A DNA stretch of 64,000 bases from Rufibacter glacialis (lineage in GTDB: Bacteria; Bacteroidota; Bacteroidia; Cytophagales; Hymenobacteraceae), in the NCBI RefSeq assembly GCF_008271745.1, contig NZ_VKKZ01000019.1:310001-374000 (forward strand). The letters are read 5' to 3'. Below the pieces are notes generated by a model, which worked only from the letters and a program-made list of their open reading frames with translations, was not told the DNA's origin and searched no databases. Of the stretch, positions 1 through 7,732 are shown piece after piece. The position numbers and the translations under genes were made by a program. How positions within the stretch are numbered: position 1 is the first letter of the stretch; each line of letters begins with the position of its first letter.

Positions 1-740
1 ATAAACTCCATGTCATCAGTAAAAGGATTGCTATCCAAAGACGTGATATTTGGTGCTAAATAATATTTCTGATTAGATTTTGCGCCAAATTTAATCATAG
101 CCCGAATCAAACTAGGAGAACGTTCTTTATCATACTTGCTACTAGCTTTATAAAATTCATCAATTATCATAATGTCAAACGATTCAACATTATTGATGTA
201 ACTTATAGCTCTTTCTTGAGGAAAAATAAATATGTTCTTATCTTCCAATTTTTCATCTGATGTTGTGATTATTTTATAATCATTTGCGAACTTTTTATAT
301 ATTCTCCTTCTGGTTTCATCAGTTAATGCTAATGTTGGAACTATTATTAAAACATTTTTTGGTTTTTTGATTTTGATATAAGCATCAATCACAAAGCTTT
401 TTCCAAAACTTGTTGGTGCGCTTACAGCAATACTTTTACCTTCTAAAAGGTTTTTAAGTAAAAAGGATTGTTCTCTGTGGAGAGTTAACGGTTTGTCTTC
501 ACCTACGTCAACCTTAAAGGCATTATAAACGAATCTCTCTTCCCAATTTGAAGTTTCTGGTTCTAAATAGGGGAAAAGTCCTGTTTCTCTAATTAAATGA
601 TTTATTAAAGGATTGTAGGATAAATTATTAATGCTATGATAATCCAATAGCTTAATTAGTTCTTGTCTGGCTCGATTTTCTTGGTTGTTAATTAGAAGCC
701 CGTTAATTACATGGCACTGGTTAAAAATTTGTTCTTGCAT
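1..740 (-). CDS. hamB: Hachiman helicase HamB, N-terminal part (runs off window)
   Basis: Open frame starting at ATG 738-740 and leaving the window at base 1, so only about the first 246 residues are visible. It has a superfamily 2 helicase core: Walker A APTSFGKS (residues 108-115), motif Ia PTLALTDE (135-142) and a Walker B/DEAD-type motif DEFY (194-197). It starts 2 nt after the HamA stop codon, the tight coupling typical of hamAB. In characterised Hachiman systems HamB is a helicase that senses damaged or phage-altered DNA and holds the HamA nuclease. The DEFY variant of the DEAD box is visible. The C-terminal half, including helicase motifs IV-VI, lies outside the window, so intactness cannot be judged. 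AT-rich, unlike the core genes. Confidence 0.82.
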   Translation of the reverse strand, partial: MQEQIFNQCHVINGLLINNQENRARQELIKLLDYHSINNLSYNPLINHLIRETGLFPYLEPETSNWEERFVYNAFKVDVGEDKPLTLHREQSFLLKNLLEGKSIAVSAPTSFGKSFVIDAYIKIKKPKNVLIIVPTLALTDETRRRIYKKFANDYKIITTSDEKLEDKNIFIFPQERAISYINNVESFDIMIIDEFYKASSKYDKERSPSLIRAMIKFGAKSNQKYYLAPNITSLDSNPFTDDMEF

Positions 741-742
741 GT

Positions 743-1663
743 TTAATCTCTATAGGCTTTTGCTATTTGAATGAATTTATCAACAATTTTATTTTTATCT
801 GCAATTGGAAACAGAATAATATGGAAATTTATTTTATCATATAAATGAACATCTGTGCATTTTTGAATTTGTTTTTTAAAGTATTGTGTTGCTCTGTCTT
901 GATGATAATCAATAATACTTTGCTTGTATTCTGATGTTAAATCAGTTCCTGATTTTGTTTGTTCGCATTCGTATAAAAGCAAAATTGGAATATTTAAAAT
1001 TGGTTTTACTTTATCGATTGATATTCCTTGTGAAAGACTTGCTTTAATTTTTATTCTTAAATCATCAGAAATCTGGTCATAATCGTTTATGTCACTTAAA
1101 TTGGTGATTATACTATTTTCTTTTTTAATCTTTTCTAAGCTAATAGAGTCTTTGACCGAGGCAACAATGGTGTCTAATCGAGTATTTTCAATATTGTTGT
1201 AAAATTTAGATTCTCCAAACCAAAGCGAAAATGAATCTTCAGATTCTATGACAATGTGAACGCTGTCAGAACCTTTAGCTTCATCTCCTGTATTTTGCTT
1301 GTAAAAAATCTTTGGCACAATTGGAAGTGCAGAGTAATGGTTTTTCATAATTCCATAAAGTACAATTTCAGCTATTTCACTACCTCTTCCTATTGCATCA
1401 ACAGATTCTACTAACCTTAATTTTTTTGCAGACTCTGCTAGAATTGAACCTGCACCATCACTCAGCAACGCTTTTCTCTCACCATGGCTTAAAGCTGTTT
1501 CTGTAATATTATCCCAAACAAAATTTTGAAACTTTTCATATCTCCATTTTCCGTTTTCAAAGTCGTTGATTATGCCAAGAACAGATTTGTTGGAAGTCGG
1601 ACTTAAAGAGTCATCTAACTTAATGTTATCAAATATATCATTGACTATGATTTCAAATTTCAT
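743..1663 (-). CDS. hamA: Hachiman nuclease HamA (DUF1837 family)
   Basis: 306-residue protein matching the HamA/DUF1837 family. After a variable N-terminus comes GRGSEIAEIVLYGIM (about 92-106), then GSDSVHIV (131-138) and WFGESKFY (148-155). D133 with E151 and K153 forms a PD-(D/E)XK-like nuclease centre; in studied Hachiman systems the equivalent Glu/Lys are needed for DNA degradation. HamA is released from HamB on infection and degrades DNA. The reading frame is uninterrupted and of normal family length. It sits 55 nt after the upstream 314-residue gene and 2 nt before hamB, all on the same strand, suggesting a shared transcript. Strongly AT-rich codon use points to horizontal acquisition. 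Confidence 0.88.
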   Translation of the reverse strand: MKFEIIVNDIFDNIKLDDSLSPTSNKSVLGIINDFENGKWRYEKFQNFVWDNITETALSHGERKALLSDGAGSILAESAKKLRLVESVDAIGRGSEIAEIVLYGIMKNHYSALPIVPKIFYKQNTGDEAKGSDSVHIVIESEDSFSLWFGESKFYNNIENTRLDTIVASVKDSISLEKIKKENSIITNLSDINDYDQISDDLRIKIKASLSQGISIDKVKPILNIPILLLYECEQTKSGTDLTSEYKQSIIDYHQDRATQYFKKQIQKCTDVHLYDKINFHIILFPIADKNKIVDKFIQIAKAYRD

Positions 1664-1718
1664 TCTTAATTTATTTAATGATGCTCACCTGTTTGGCTTA
1701 AAATATTTTTGAAACTTC

Positions 1719-2663
1719 TTAGCTGTTGTTATATTTAGGTATTTTCTTTTTTATCATCTCATTGTCAATAGCATCTGATATTAATTTATGGTCAACCTGT
1801 TTTCCTTTAACTTTAGATGGCCAATGTATTCTATAATTTGCTAAGTAGGAATACAATATTGATGTGCCTTTTATTTGCATGTGTTTCTTGTATATTAAAT
1901 ATCCTTCTCCATTCTCATAATCACCTTTTTTGTAATTCTTCACTTCACTTGAAAAGATTTCTAATTTTTGGTCAATACTTATTAATTTATTTATTAGTTC
2001 ATCTTTTAGAGGTTCTTTTGGTAGTTTCTCATAAAAGTGTTTTATTAAATGAATGGTAATATTTATGCAGCATAATAGTATTACAAATGCATTCTGAAAC
2101 TCGGTGTGTTCAAATCCAAATACACCTATACCATCAAACTTCCCAAGTTGCTTGGAATTTAGTTGAGCCTTATGAGAATGAGTAGATTGATTTAATAAAT
2201 TATAGAACTTTTCAATTTCTTTAATTTTAGGTTTGATTTCATGAGCAACCTTTTTTCTTAAAAATGCAGTCATTTGAAATAACTTGTCCGTGCCTCTTTT
2301 GCCATTTGTCCAAGGGCTAAGTTCTAGGCTTTCTTTAATGAGTGATTCTGTGTACAACAATTGAGTTGTCAACTCAAGTGTATTTCGTAAAATTTGCTTT
2401 GATTGTTTGAAATATGCCGACTTCAATAAGTCTAAAGAACAGTTTAAATCCTCAAATATTTCCAGAATGATTAACCTTGAATTATAGCCGATAGACTTAT
2501 TAAGAAAAATTACTCCATTTTCATCTGGTTTGTTCAAGGTCTTAGAAACACCAATCATTCCAATATTAAATTCGATATAAAGTAATTCTTTAAGACAAGA
2601 TTCTATATAATCAATCCTATCTTTGTAGAAATATTGAATTTTATCTATGACTATTTCTCTCAT
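1719..2663 (-). CDS. Unknown 314-residue protein in the Hachiman operon
   Basis: I do not recognise a domain. The predicted protein is largely alpha-helical and lysine/leucine-rich. Visible landmarks are a hydrophobic stretch FVILLCCINITIHLIKHF near residues 193-210 and a polar THSHK motif near 161-165. It has no signal peptide. It lies between a PD-(D/E)XK protein (69-nt gap) and hamA (55-nt gap) on the same strand, with the same AT-rich composition, so it probably belongs to the same acquired block. It is not one of the two known Hachiman genes. It could be an accessory to Hachiman or a partner of the upstream nuclease-like protein. Confidence 0.7.
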   Translation of the reverse strand: MREIVIDKIQYFYKDRIDYIESCLKELLYIEFNIGMIGVSKTLNKPDENGVIFLNKSIGYNSRLIILEIFEDLNCSLDLLKSAYFKQSKQILRNTLELTTQLLYTESLIKESLELSPWTNGKRGTDKLFQMTAFLRKKVAHEIKPKIKEIEKFYNLLNQSTHSHKAQLNSKQLGKFDGIGVFGFEHTEFQNAFVILLCCINITIHLIKHFYEKLPKEPLKDELINKLISIDQKLEIFSSEVKNYKKGDYENGEGYLIYKKHMQIKGTSILYSYLANYRIHWPSKVKGKQVDHKLISDAIDNEMIKKKIPKYNNS

Positions 2664-2732
2664 CTTTCTGTTTGCTTATATCAGTTTCGTATAGATGACT
2701 TCATCGTATTAATTCAATATTGCATACTGTTT

Positions 2733-3563
2733 CTATTTTGTGATATTATCACCTGTTATAACGAGTTCCCAATTATTTGGGATTTTTTTCGCTTTCCAAG
2801 CAACTTCAATGCTTTCTGGTGTGGCTAATCCGATATCACTAATATAGAAAACAGCGATAAATTTTTCATATCTATAATCATCTGTATAATTTGCAGAATC
2901 TACTTTTATTTGGTCAATGAAATTGTCGAAATTGTCTGTTTTATTCTTGATATATTTAAATTCAATTGCAGTTTTTAATTCAGGGATTAAGATGTCAGGA
3001 TTGTATGTTTTAAACTCCTGAATGAAAGATGATTTGTTTTTTCTCCTACATGTTGGGTAATACAACCCTATTACCCACTTTACTTCGTTGTATATATCTG
3101 CTTCATTAGCAACTTTTGATTTTGTATTTTTTATGATGAAACCTGAATTTTTTAAAATAGAAATTAGTTTTTTAGTTTCATCTTCTTTGGATTGGTTGTA
3201 ATCAAAATATTTAAATGGGTCTAGGAATTGCTTAAAGCCTATAATTAATTTCAGTTCATGATCTCCTTCAGGGTGAGCCATTTCTGATTCTAAAATTAAT
3301 CCGTCATCCTCTATTACTTTAGAAAACTTCTCTCTGTAGGTTTGAAGTAGCAGTGGCATTCCTTTGGCTTCTAAGTAAGTTAATATTAAATAATATAAAT
3401 CTCTTAACCTTGTACGAAGCCGATAGTTAGTCCAACCTTGATGCTCTTCCTCGTAGCCTGAGAATGAACTGTTCATAATGTATTGAAAGTGTTCGTGTGA
3501 TATTGAAGAAATTGTTTTCTTTATTTCTTTTTCTATATATTTAATTTCATCAGGTAGGAGCAT
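2733..3563 (-). CDS. PD-(D/E)XK nuclease-like protein (DpnII-like fold suspected)
   Basis: 276-residue protein whose C-terminal half carries a canonical PD-(D/E)XK signature: an upstream acidic residue in YNEVKW (E160), then NPDIL (P189-D190), then AIEFKYIK (E201, K203). The spacing D-x10-E-x-K matches restriction-type endonucleases. A following strand with YEKFIAVFYISD fits the fold. The N-terminal about 130 residues are helical and unassigned. It is first in the AT-rich leftward operon that ends in hamAB, and a plausible TTTG-N20-TAAATTTT promoter lies just upstream. No methyltransferase is adjacent, so a classical restriction-modification system is unlikely; a defence nuclease is the best inference. 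Confidence 0.72.
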   Translation of the reverse strand: MLLPDEIKYIEKEIKKTISSISHEHFQYIMNSSFSGYEEEHQGWTNYRLRTRLRDLYYLILTYLEAKGMPLLLQTYREKFSKVIEDDGLILESEMAHPEGDHELKLIIGFKQFLDPFKYFDYNQSKEDETKKLISILKNSGFIIKNTKSKVANEADIYNEVKWVIGLYYPTCRRKNKSSFIQEFKTYNPDILIPELKTAIEFKYIKNKTDNFDNFIDQIKVDSANYTDDYRYEKFIAVFYISDIGLATPESIEVAWKAKKIPNNWELVITGDNITK

Positions 3564-3590
3564 GTGTTAATACGTGAATGGGTTTGATTT

Positions 3591-3622
3591 AAAATTTAGA
3601 TAATACTTTATAAAAAGACAAA
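3591..3622 (-). promoter_or_regulatory. Putative promoter of the AT-rich defence operon
   Basis: On the minus strand a TTTG (plus 3619-3622) is followed after 20 nt by TAAATTTT (plus 3591-3598). This is close to the Bacteroidetes TTTG-N19/20-TAnnTTTG promoter. It would start transcription shortly before the ATG at 3563. The region is AT-rich, so chance matches are easier here. Confidence 0.45.
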
Positions 3623-3740
3623 CAGTTATTAGTACTTTGGTAGCAGTTCGCACTCCTGTTTATTGCCTTTTTCTTTAGTAGATAGCATTTACCTACTTCC
3701 TTGATTATAAATTACCTCTAATATAACTATATTTTAAAGG

Positions 3741-3912
3741 CTGTCAAGCAGGCTTGGGATGTCCTCCGGGCGTTTGTGGTGAGATTGGTGTTTTTCTAAG
3801 TGGCCTTACTGCTTCAGGGACTCAGCATTGTCTGGATGTAGCGTAAGTTAGTTCCCTGCTCTAACAGATTAGTGCAAAGGAGTGACAGGCCGAGGTAAAC
3901 AGTCAACTGTGC
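3741..3912 (-). pseudogene. Decayed tyrosine recombinase (integrase) C-terminal remnant
   Basis: Reading the minus strand leftward from about 3912 gives a degraded version of the conserved C-terminal end of XerC/D-like integrases. The visible piece TNLLEQGTNLRYIQTML matches the consensus HLLEQGTDLRYIQTLLGH. A stop follows, then SSKAT, a second stop, and KNTNLTT, matching SSKTTEIYTHLTT. Two in-frame stops interrupt the segment, and the catalytic tyrosine of EIYTH is replaced (KNTN). A shifted match to the RHSF box (LGLSLLCTN) lies upstream. The rest of the integrase is not visible. It sits exactly where AT-rich DNA gives way to higher-GC DNA, next to a damaged resolvase, marking an old recombination boundary. 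Confidence 0.6.
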
Positions 3913-4103
3913 CTTATCCAGATGGGGTGGGGGGTGTTTCATGGTTTGGAACGCCCTGGGTCAGACCGGGTGGGTTCATTTTTGCGGAGGATTTTTTTGT
4001 TTGCGAACACGTTGGCCTGCCCTGTGGATTGTGGTAATGGAAAGTGAAACCATGGCCTAGGATCTAAATCTTTATTACACATGCAAGGGCGATAAGGGCT
4101 TGC
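3913..4103. other. Intergenic stretch between recombinase remnants
   Basis: Together with the remnant on its left, this fills the gap between the nuclease-like gene and the resolvase. It is G-rich on the plus strand (a run GGGGTGGGGGG near 3924-3934) and has no convincing open frame, RNA or terminator. It probably contains further decayed mobile-element sequence. Confidence 0.4.
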
Positions 4104-4619
4104 TCAACCTATTCCAGGTCTCACTGCTGTTGCACTTACCGCACTCTCTGCACTTATGGCGTGCTTAGCATTCATAACCGTTTTGGCGGAGACGTAGCAC
4201 AGGGTTGCTATCTCCCTGATGGAGAACCCTCCATGCCGCAAGAACTCGACCACCTTCCTATTCTCTTTAAGGAATTGTTCTACGCCCTTCACTGACCCCT
4301 CAGGCCTTGATATATGCTTGCCTTGGCACTGGGCCTCCTGCTGGCCCAAAATAATCCTCTCCACGATAATTTCCTGCTCCATCTCCGCAAGGTGCGCTAA
4401 GATGCCCAAAATCATCATGGTGACACTGTTCTTCCTCCTTTGCCTGTTCAGAGAGCGCAGGTTCTTATTCACTACCTGGGTGCAGACGCCTAGCTCACCC
4501 AGTTCTAAGATGATATTACTTACATCCATGCTGTCCCTGCCTAAGCGCGAAAGTTCACTAAGCTGGGGGTCAGTGTTCTGCTTGGTAGTTGAGACGCGTA
4601 GGTATAGTGCTGCTTTCAT
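4104..4619 (-). CDS. Serine recombinase (resolvase/invertase family) with internal deletion
   Basis: 171-residue frame starting MKAALYLRVSTTKQ, the resolvase N-terminus with catalytic R8 and S10. After DPQLSEL the sequence jumps to SRLGRDSMDV. Compared with gamma-delta resolvase, where Arg68/Arg71 lie in DRLGR, about 43 residues of the catalytic domain are missing and the Asp before that Arg is Ser. The long E-helix (MMILGILAHLAEMEQEIIVERI) and a C-terminal Hin-like helix-turn-helix (FSIREIATLCYVSAKTVMNAKHA) remain. The C-terminal tail is low-complexity. The missing core predicts loss of strand exchange, though DNA binding and dimerisation might survive. It could be annotated as a pseudogene; the frame is still open. 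Confidence 0.75.
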   Translation of the reverse strand: MKAALYLRVSTTKQNTDPQLSELSRLGRDSMDVSNIILELGELGVCTQVVNKNLRSLNRQRRKNSVTMMILGILAHLAEMEQEIIVERIILGQQEAQCQGKHISRPEGSVKGVEQFLKENRKVVEFLRHGGFSIREIATLCYVSAKTVMNAKHAISAESAVSATAVRPGIG

Positions 4620-4761
4620 AAACTATGGTTGCTTTTGATGCTTCAGTTCAAATAAAGTATTTGTGTCATGTAAAGCTATAGCTTACCGTGATACTGCTAA
4701 AGGTCACTCCCATGTGTCTTTAGCGCTATTGAGGGCAGTATGATTGGGCGGTACTTTTTTT

Positions 4762-4813
4762 GACACACTTCAGGTGAGGCAAAGCCGATAGGGCGCTACC
4801 CCGGAAGTGTGCC
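4762..4813. repeat. Inverted repeat upstream of the resolvase
   Basis: GACACACTTC at 4762-4771 and GAAGTGTGCC at 4804-4813 form an inverted repeat matching at 9 of 10 positions, about 145 bp upstream of the resolvase start. It could be part of a res-like site or a transposon end, or an unrelated hairpin. No further copies were seen. Confidence 0.35.
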
Positions 4814-4878
4814 ACGGATTAACAAAGTGCCTACCAAGGGAAGAGGTAATCCCCGGGAAGGATTGCACCCATTGCCAT

Positions 4879-5820
4879 TTAATAGAATATGAGGTAGCGG
4901 TAGCCGCGGGCGGTATCCTCCGCGTTGCCGAAGTCCACCACCCTGCCCCCTGAGGCGTTATGCTCCAGGTACTCGGTGAAGGGCGGGCGGGAGTTGTTCA
5001 CCTTCTCGGTCTTGATGGAGACCACGCAGTTGTTGGACAGGGCCCTGGGCCCCAGGGCGGGAGCGAAGCCCACCCCGGGAATCTCGCTCTGCACGCTGCT
5101 GACGATAAAGAAGCCCTTCAGCGGGTTGGGGTTCCCGTCGTACTCCAGGGTGTACTTGTCGTGGTAGTCGGCCTGGGTCTGCTCCTGTACCCAGACCTCC
5201 GTGATGTTGCCCCTTTCGTCGTAGGCGAAAGTCCTCCTCTGGAACCCGTACTCCCACGTGTGGTACGCCGACCGGAAGCTGGAGTAGATGTCCTTGACCT
5301 TGCCGTTGGGGTAGTAGGAGAAGAAATTATCAACCACGTAGTAGGTCTCGTCCTTGGCCGTGGCGCTGTTGTAGAAGGACTTGCCCGTTATGCTGACCAG
5401 CAGCCCCTGCTCGTAGTTGTATTTGTAGACCCACGTGACCGTGTACTGCTTGCAGTCATCCCTCACCGAGACGATCTCGTCGATAAGGCCGCCTGGGTGG
5501 TATCTGTAGGTGTATTGGGTCTCCTCGCAGGTGTAGTAGGGGTTTATCCGGGTCACCTTCCTCATCTTGGACCGGTCCGCGTCCGGCTCGAAGACCCACT
5601 GGCGGGGTGGGCTGCCCGGTATCCTCAGGTGGATGGCGGAGATGGTGCCGTTGTGGAACTCGCCTTTGGCCAGCTCATTGAGGATGACCTCCGGCCTCTC
5701 CAGCTTGGGCAGCACGGGTTGGAAGGGCTTCTGGGTGGGCGCCGGGTCCTCCTGTTCCTCCTTGTCTGAGCAGCCAAAGGTGATTGCCAGAATGAGAAGG
5801 AAGAGCAGCCTATATCTCAT
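4879..5820 (-). CDS. Secreted lipoprotein with YD/RHS-like beta repeats
   Basis: 313 residues. A short signal peptide ends in a lipobox with acylated Cys17 (LAITFGC), followed by an acidic, proline-rich linker (DKEEQEDPAPTQ), so the protein is probably anchored in the outer membrane. The rest is rich in aromatic beta-strand repeats: ETQYTYRYHPGGLIDEIVS, VTWVYKYNYEQGLLVSI, RRTFAYDERGNITEV and DKYTLEYDGNPNPLKG. These resemble YD (RHS) repeats and DUF4595-type Bacteroidetes lipoproteins. No catalytic motif is visible. It stands alone, flanked by 250-bp gaps, between the resolvase and a MarR-like gene, and has much higher GC than the Hachiman operon. Function unknown. Confidence 0.7.
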   Translation of the reverse strand: MRYRLLFLLILAITFGCSDKEEQEDPAPTQKPFQPVLPKLERPEVILNELAKGEFHNGTISAIHLRIPGSPPRQWVFEPDADRSKMRKVTRINPYYTCEETQYTYRYHPGGLIDEIVSVRDDCKQYTVTWVYKYNYEQGLLVSITGKSFYNSATAKDETYYVVDNFFSYYPNGKVKDIYSSFRSAYHTWEYGFQRRTFAYDERGNITEVWVQEQTQADYHDKYTLEYDGNPNPLKGFFIVSSVQSEIPGVGFAPALGPRALSNNCVVSIKTEKVNNSRPPFTEYLEHNASGGRVVDFGNAEDTARGYRYLIFY

Positions 5821-6046
5821 ACCGTTAAGTTAGTGATTTTTAATGGTCTGCCAAGAGTAGAGGCAGGGTATGTTCCAGCTTACTATAGCCCTGCTGCCCC
5901 AGGGTATCAGCCGTAAGTCTCCTCTTTATTTCGTATATTCAAGTATGGACAGCGCAGAAGTACACAGGAATTGTAAATCCTGAGAGCCATGCACGTGTCT
6001 GTTCCAGGTACCTTCCCATCCCTTCCTTTTACACCCGATATAACGC

Positions 6047-6442
6047 ATGAACATCCCCCTCTCTGACCTACCGGGCATTATGGCCGCCCAGCACCGCGTA
6101 CTGAAGGACTTGAAGAAGAAGACCGGGCTGCGGCAACGGGACTGGGAGGTGCTGTGCGCCTGCCAACGGCTCTCCCTTGCCAGCTATCCCTTCACCGCCG
6201 CCAAGGTGGATGCCTTCCTGCAGGGGGCCTACTTCCTCCCTTGCCTCTATGACTCCCTCAAGGTGCTGCTGGGGAAAGGCTACCTGAGGGTGGTGGTGCC
6301 GGGGAAGCCCTTCCGGCCCGAGTCCTATGAACTCACCTACGGGGGAAAGTGTCTCGTGATGAGGACGGCGGAGCGGATGTTTCTCCTATCAGAGGCCCAG
6401 GAAAAAGTACTGGGGGGTGTTGTGAAGGGAAGGCTGTGGTAA
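6047..6442 (+). CDS. Small winged-helix protein, possibly MarR-like
   Basis: 131 residues. The middle (about 20-85) reads like a winged helix: LRQRDWEVLCACQRLS, then PFTAAKVDAFL, then FLPCLYDSLKVLLGKGYLRVV with a charged wing (VPGKPFRPESYELT). That layout is typical of MarR-type regulators, but the match is weak and no family is certain. No signal peptide or membrane segment. It is a single gene convergent with the small membrane-protein operon on its right (33-bp gap). Its accessory setting suggests a regulator of an island gene. Confidence 0.55.
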   Translation: MNIPLSDLPGIMAAQHRVLKDLKKKTGLRQRDWEVLCACQRLSLASYPFTAAKVDAFLQGAYFLPCLYDSLKVLLGKGYLRVVVPGKPFRPESYELTYGGKCLVMRTAERMFLLSEAQEKVLGGVVKGRLW

Positions 6443-6474
6443 GGCCCCCGCCCCGGTTTGGGACGGGGACTCTT

Positions 6475-6735
6475 TTACTTAAAGAAGAAGGCAAACACAG
6501 CGAAGCCCAACGAGATCACGGTGGCGACGAAGTTGAGCGCTATGGCGAGGGTCTCCAGGTTGGAGGTCGCCTCCCCGGCGAAATTGCCGGTCGCCTGGGC
6601 GATCCTGCCCATGGCATAGTGCGACCAGAACACCAGCACCCCGGCCAGAACCGCCAGCCAGGCGAGGGTGGAGTCGCCGGAATGCCAGAGGCTTGCGCCC
6701 GTGAAGATGGAAAAGAGGGCGATTATTCTTGCCAT
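6475..6735 (-). CDS. Small three-helix membrane protein, copy 1
   Basis: 86 residues with hydrophobic segments near 4-17, 23-38 and 66-85 (FVATVISLGFAVFAFFFK at the C-terminus). It is clearly paralogous to the next upstream gene: both have a pattern LWH-x4/5-LA-x-L-x-x-L-x-G-x-LVFWS and a polar loop before the last helix. It is last in a leftward three-gene unit (176-residue protein, copy 2, copy 1), 39 nt after copy 2. I recognise no family. Small tandem membrane proteins in an accessory region could be holin-like or toxin/effector components, but nothing in the sequence proves this. Confidence 0.6.
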   Translation of the reverse strand: MARIIALFSIFTGASLWHSGDSTLAWLAVLAGVLVFWSHYAMGRIAQATGNFAGEATSNLETLAIALNFVATVISLGFAVFAFFFK

Positions 6736-6774
6736 AGGCTTATATAGTTTAAGTGAGCATCTGGATTGGCCTGG

Positions 6775-7029
6775 CTACGGCTTCAGCACGTATCCGAGCG
6801 CGGCAAACGCCGCAGCGCCCAAGGACCCCACCAAGTTTACCGACAGGCACAGGGCCCAAAGCCCCTTCGCCGAGAAGAACCGGCGGGTGAGCACTAGGTT
6901 ATCGATCACCCCGGCAGACCAGAAGACCAGCCCGCCCGACAGCAATGAGAGACCGGCCAGCAGGCCGTGGTCGATATGCCAGAGACGGAGCGCGGCCAGC
7001 ACGGCCAGGAGCGAGAAATACTTCCACAT
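6775..7029 (-). CDS. Small three-helix membrane protein, copy 2
   Basis: 84 residues with hydrophobic segments near 4-16, 22-38 and 60-82. It aligns with the downstream 86-residue protein through LWHIDHGLLAGLSLLSGGLVFWS versus the equivalent LWH...LVFWS block, so the pair arose by duplication. The C-terminal helix is alanine/glycine-rich. It starts 21 nt after the stop of the 176-residue gene, in the middle of the three-gene unit. No family recognised; membrane location is inferred from hydrophobicity alone. Confidence 0.6.
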   Translation of the reverse strand: MWKYFSLLAVLAALRLWHIDHGLLAGLSLLSGGLVFWSAGVIDNLVLTRRFFSAKGLWALCLSVNLVGSLGAAAFAALGYVLKP

Positions 7030-7050
7030 AGAGGATGGGTTGGGTGGTGG

Positions 7051-7581
7051 TTACCGGGAGAGAATCTCCAGGGTTTCCAGGTGGCAGTCCTGCTCGTAGA
7101 GGCAAGACCAGCCCTCGGTTTGGAAGAGGGGGTTGCGCTCCGGCTTTACCTGGTTGGCCTGCCGGCGCGCATAGATGGCGTCCGGCTCCTGCAGGGCGTG
7201 TCCTATGTACTCCTGGGCCACATAGCGGGGGTAGTGGTACTTCTTCCCGGCCACTTCCTTGGTCTGGCCCCCGGCGCCATGGGTGTAGTGCTCGAAGAAG
7301 TCTACCGCCTGCCAGTTGGCGTTCAGCCCGAAGGTGAACATCCGCTGCCTCACCACTTGGTGGGGTTTCCTGAGGGTCTCCTCCAGCCGGAAGTCAATAC
7401 CTTTGTTCCCGCGGTCAGCCCTAACCCACAGCTTGAGGGTGGAGTGGTTGGCGGCGATGGTCTCGGCGAAGGCCTCCATGAGGATGAGGTGCAGCTCCCT
7501 GTTGGTGAGGTGCACCGGGTAGAAGTGAACCCCGTTGATTCTCCTCTCAGTCCTTTGGTATTCTAGTTCTTGTCCTTGCAT
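7051..7581 (-). CDS. Unknown 176-residue soluble protein, first gene of the membrane-pair operon
   Basis: No signal peptide or membrane segment. The composition is that of a globular protein rich in His, Arg and Tyr (for example HFYPVHLTNRELHLILMEAF near 19-38 and FFEHYTHGAGGQ near 95-106). No recognised catalytic motif. It is the promoter-proximal gene of a leftward unit with two small paralogous membrane proteins 21 and 39 nt apart. A TACCTTTG promoter element lies about 80 bp upstream. An XRE regulator is encoded divergently on its right and may control it. Function unknown; a cytosolic partner of the membrane pair is a reasonable inference. Confidence 0.6.
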   Translation of the reverse strand: MQGQELEYQRTERRINGVHFYPVHLTNRELHLILMEAFAETIAANHSTLKLWVRADRGNKGIDFRLEETLRKPHQVVRQRMFTFGLNANWQAVDFFEHYTHGAGGQTKEVAGKKYHYPRYVAQEYIGHALQEPDAIYARRQANQVKPERNPLFQTEGWSCLYEQDCHLETLEILSR

Positions 7582-7658
7582 GATAATGAGCGTTTATAGG
7601 TTATGATTCAATTTTCTTCCTTAACCACGGGTTGAACATTTTTCATTACTGGACGGGG

Positions 7659-7666
7659 CAAAGGTA
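7659..7666 (-). promoter_or_regulatory. -7 promoter element for the 176-residue gene operon
   Basis: On the minus strand TACCTTTG is a perfect match to the Bacteroidetes -7 consensus TAnnTTTG. The expected start lies near 7652, giving a leader of about 70 nt before ATG 7581. No clear -33 TTG is seen at the usual spacing. The XRE gene is divergent, so its product could act on this interval. Confidence 0.5.
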
Positions 7667-7732
7667 AAAAGAATATTGATTTGGATGCATATAGACATCC
7701 AGAAAATTTAAGGGGGATGGGAGATTTGCGGG

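Noticed and set aside
4219-4638. 139-residue plus-strand frame over the resolvase
   Set aside because: Antisense shadow; the opposite strand has clear resolvase motifs.
4960-5769. 269-residue plus-strand open frame over the YD-like lipoprotein
   Set aside because: Low-complexity Val/Gly/Leu shadow of the minus-strand lipoprotein, which has a signal peptide and lipobox.
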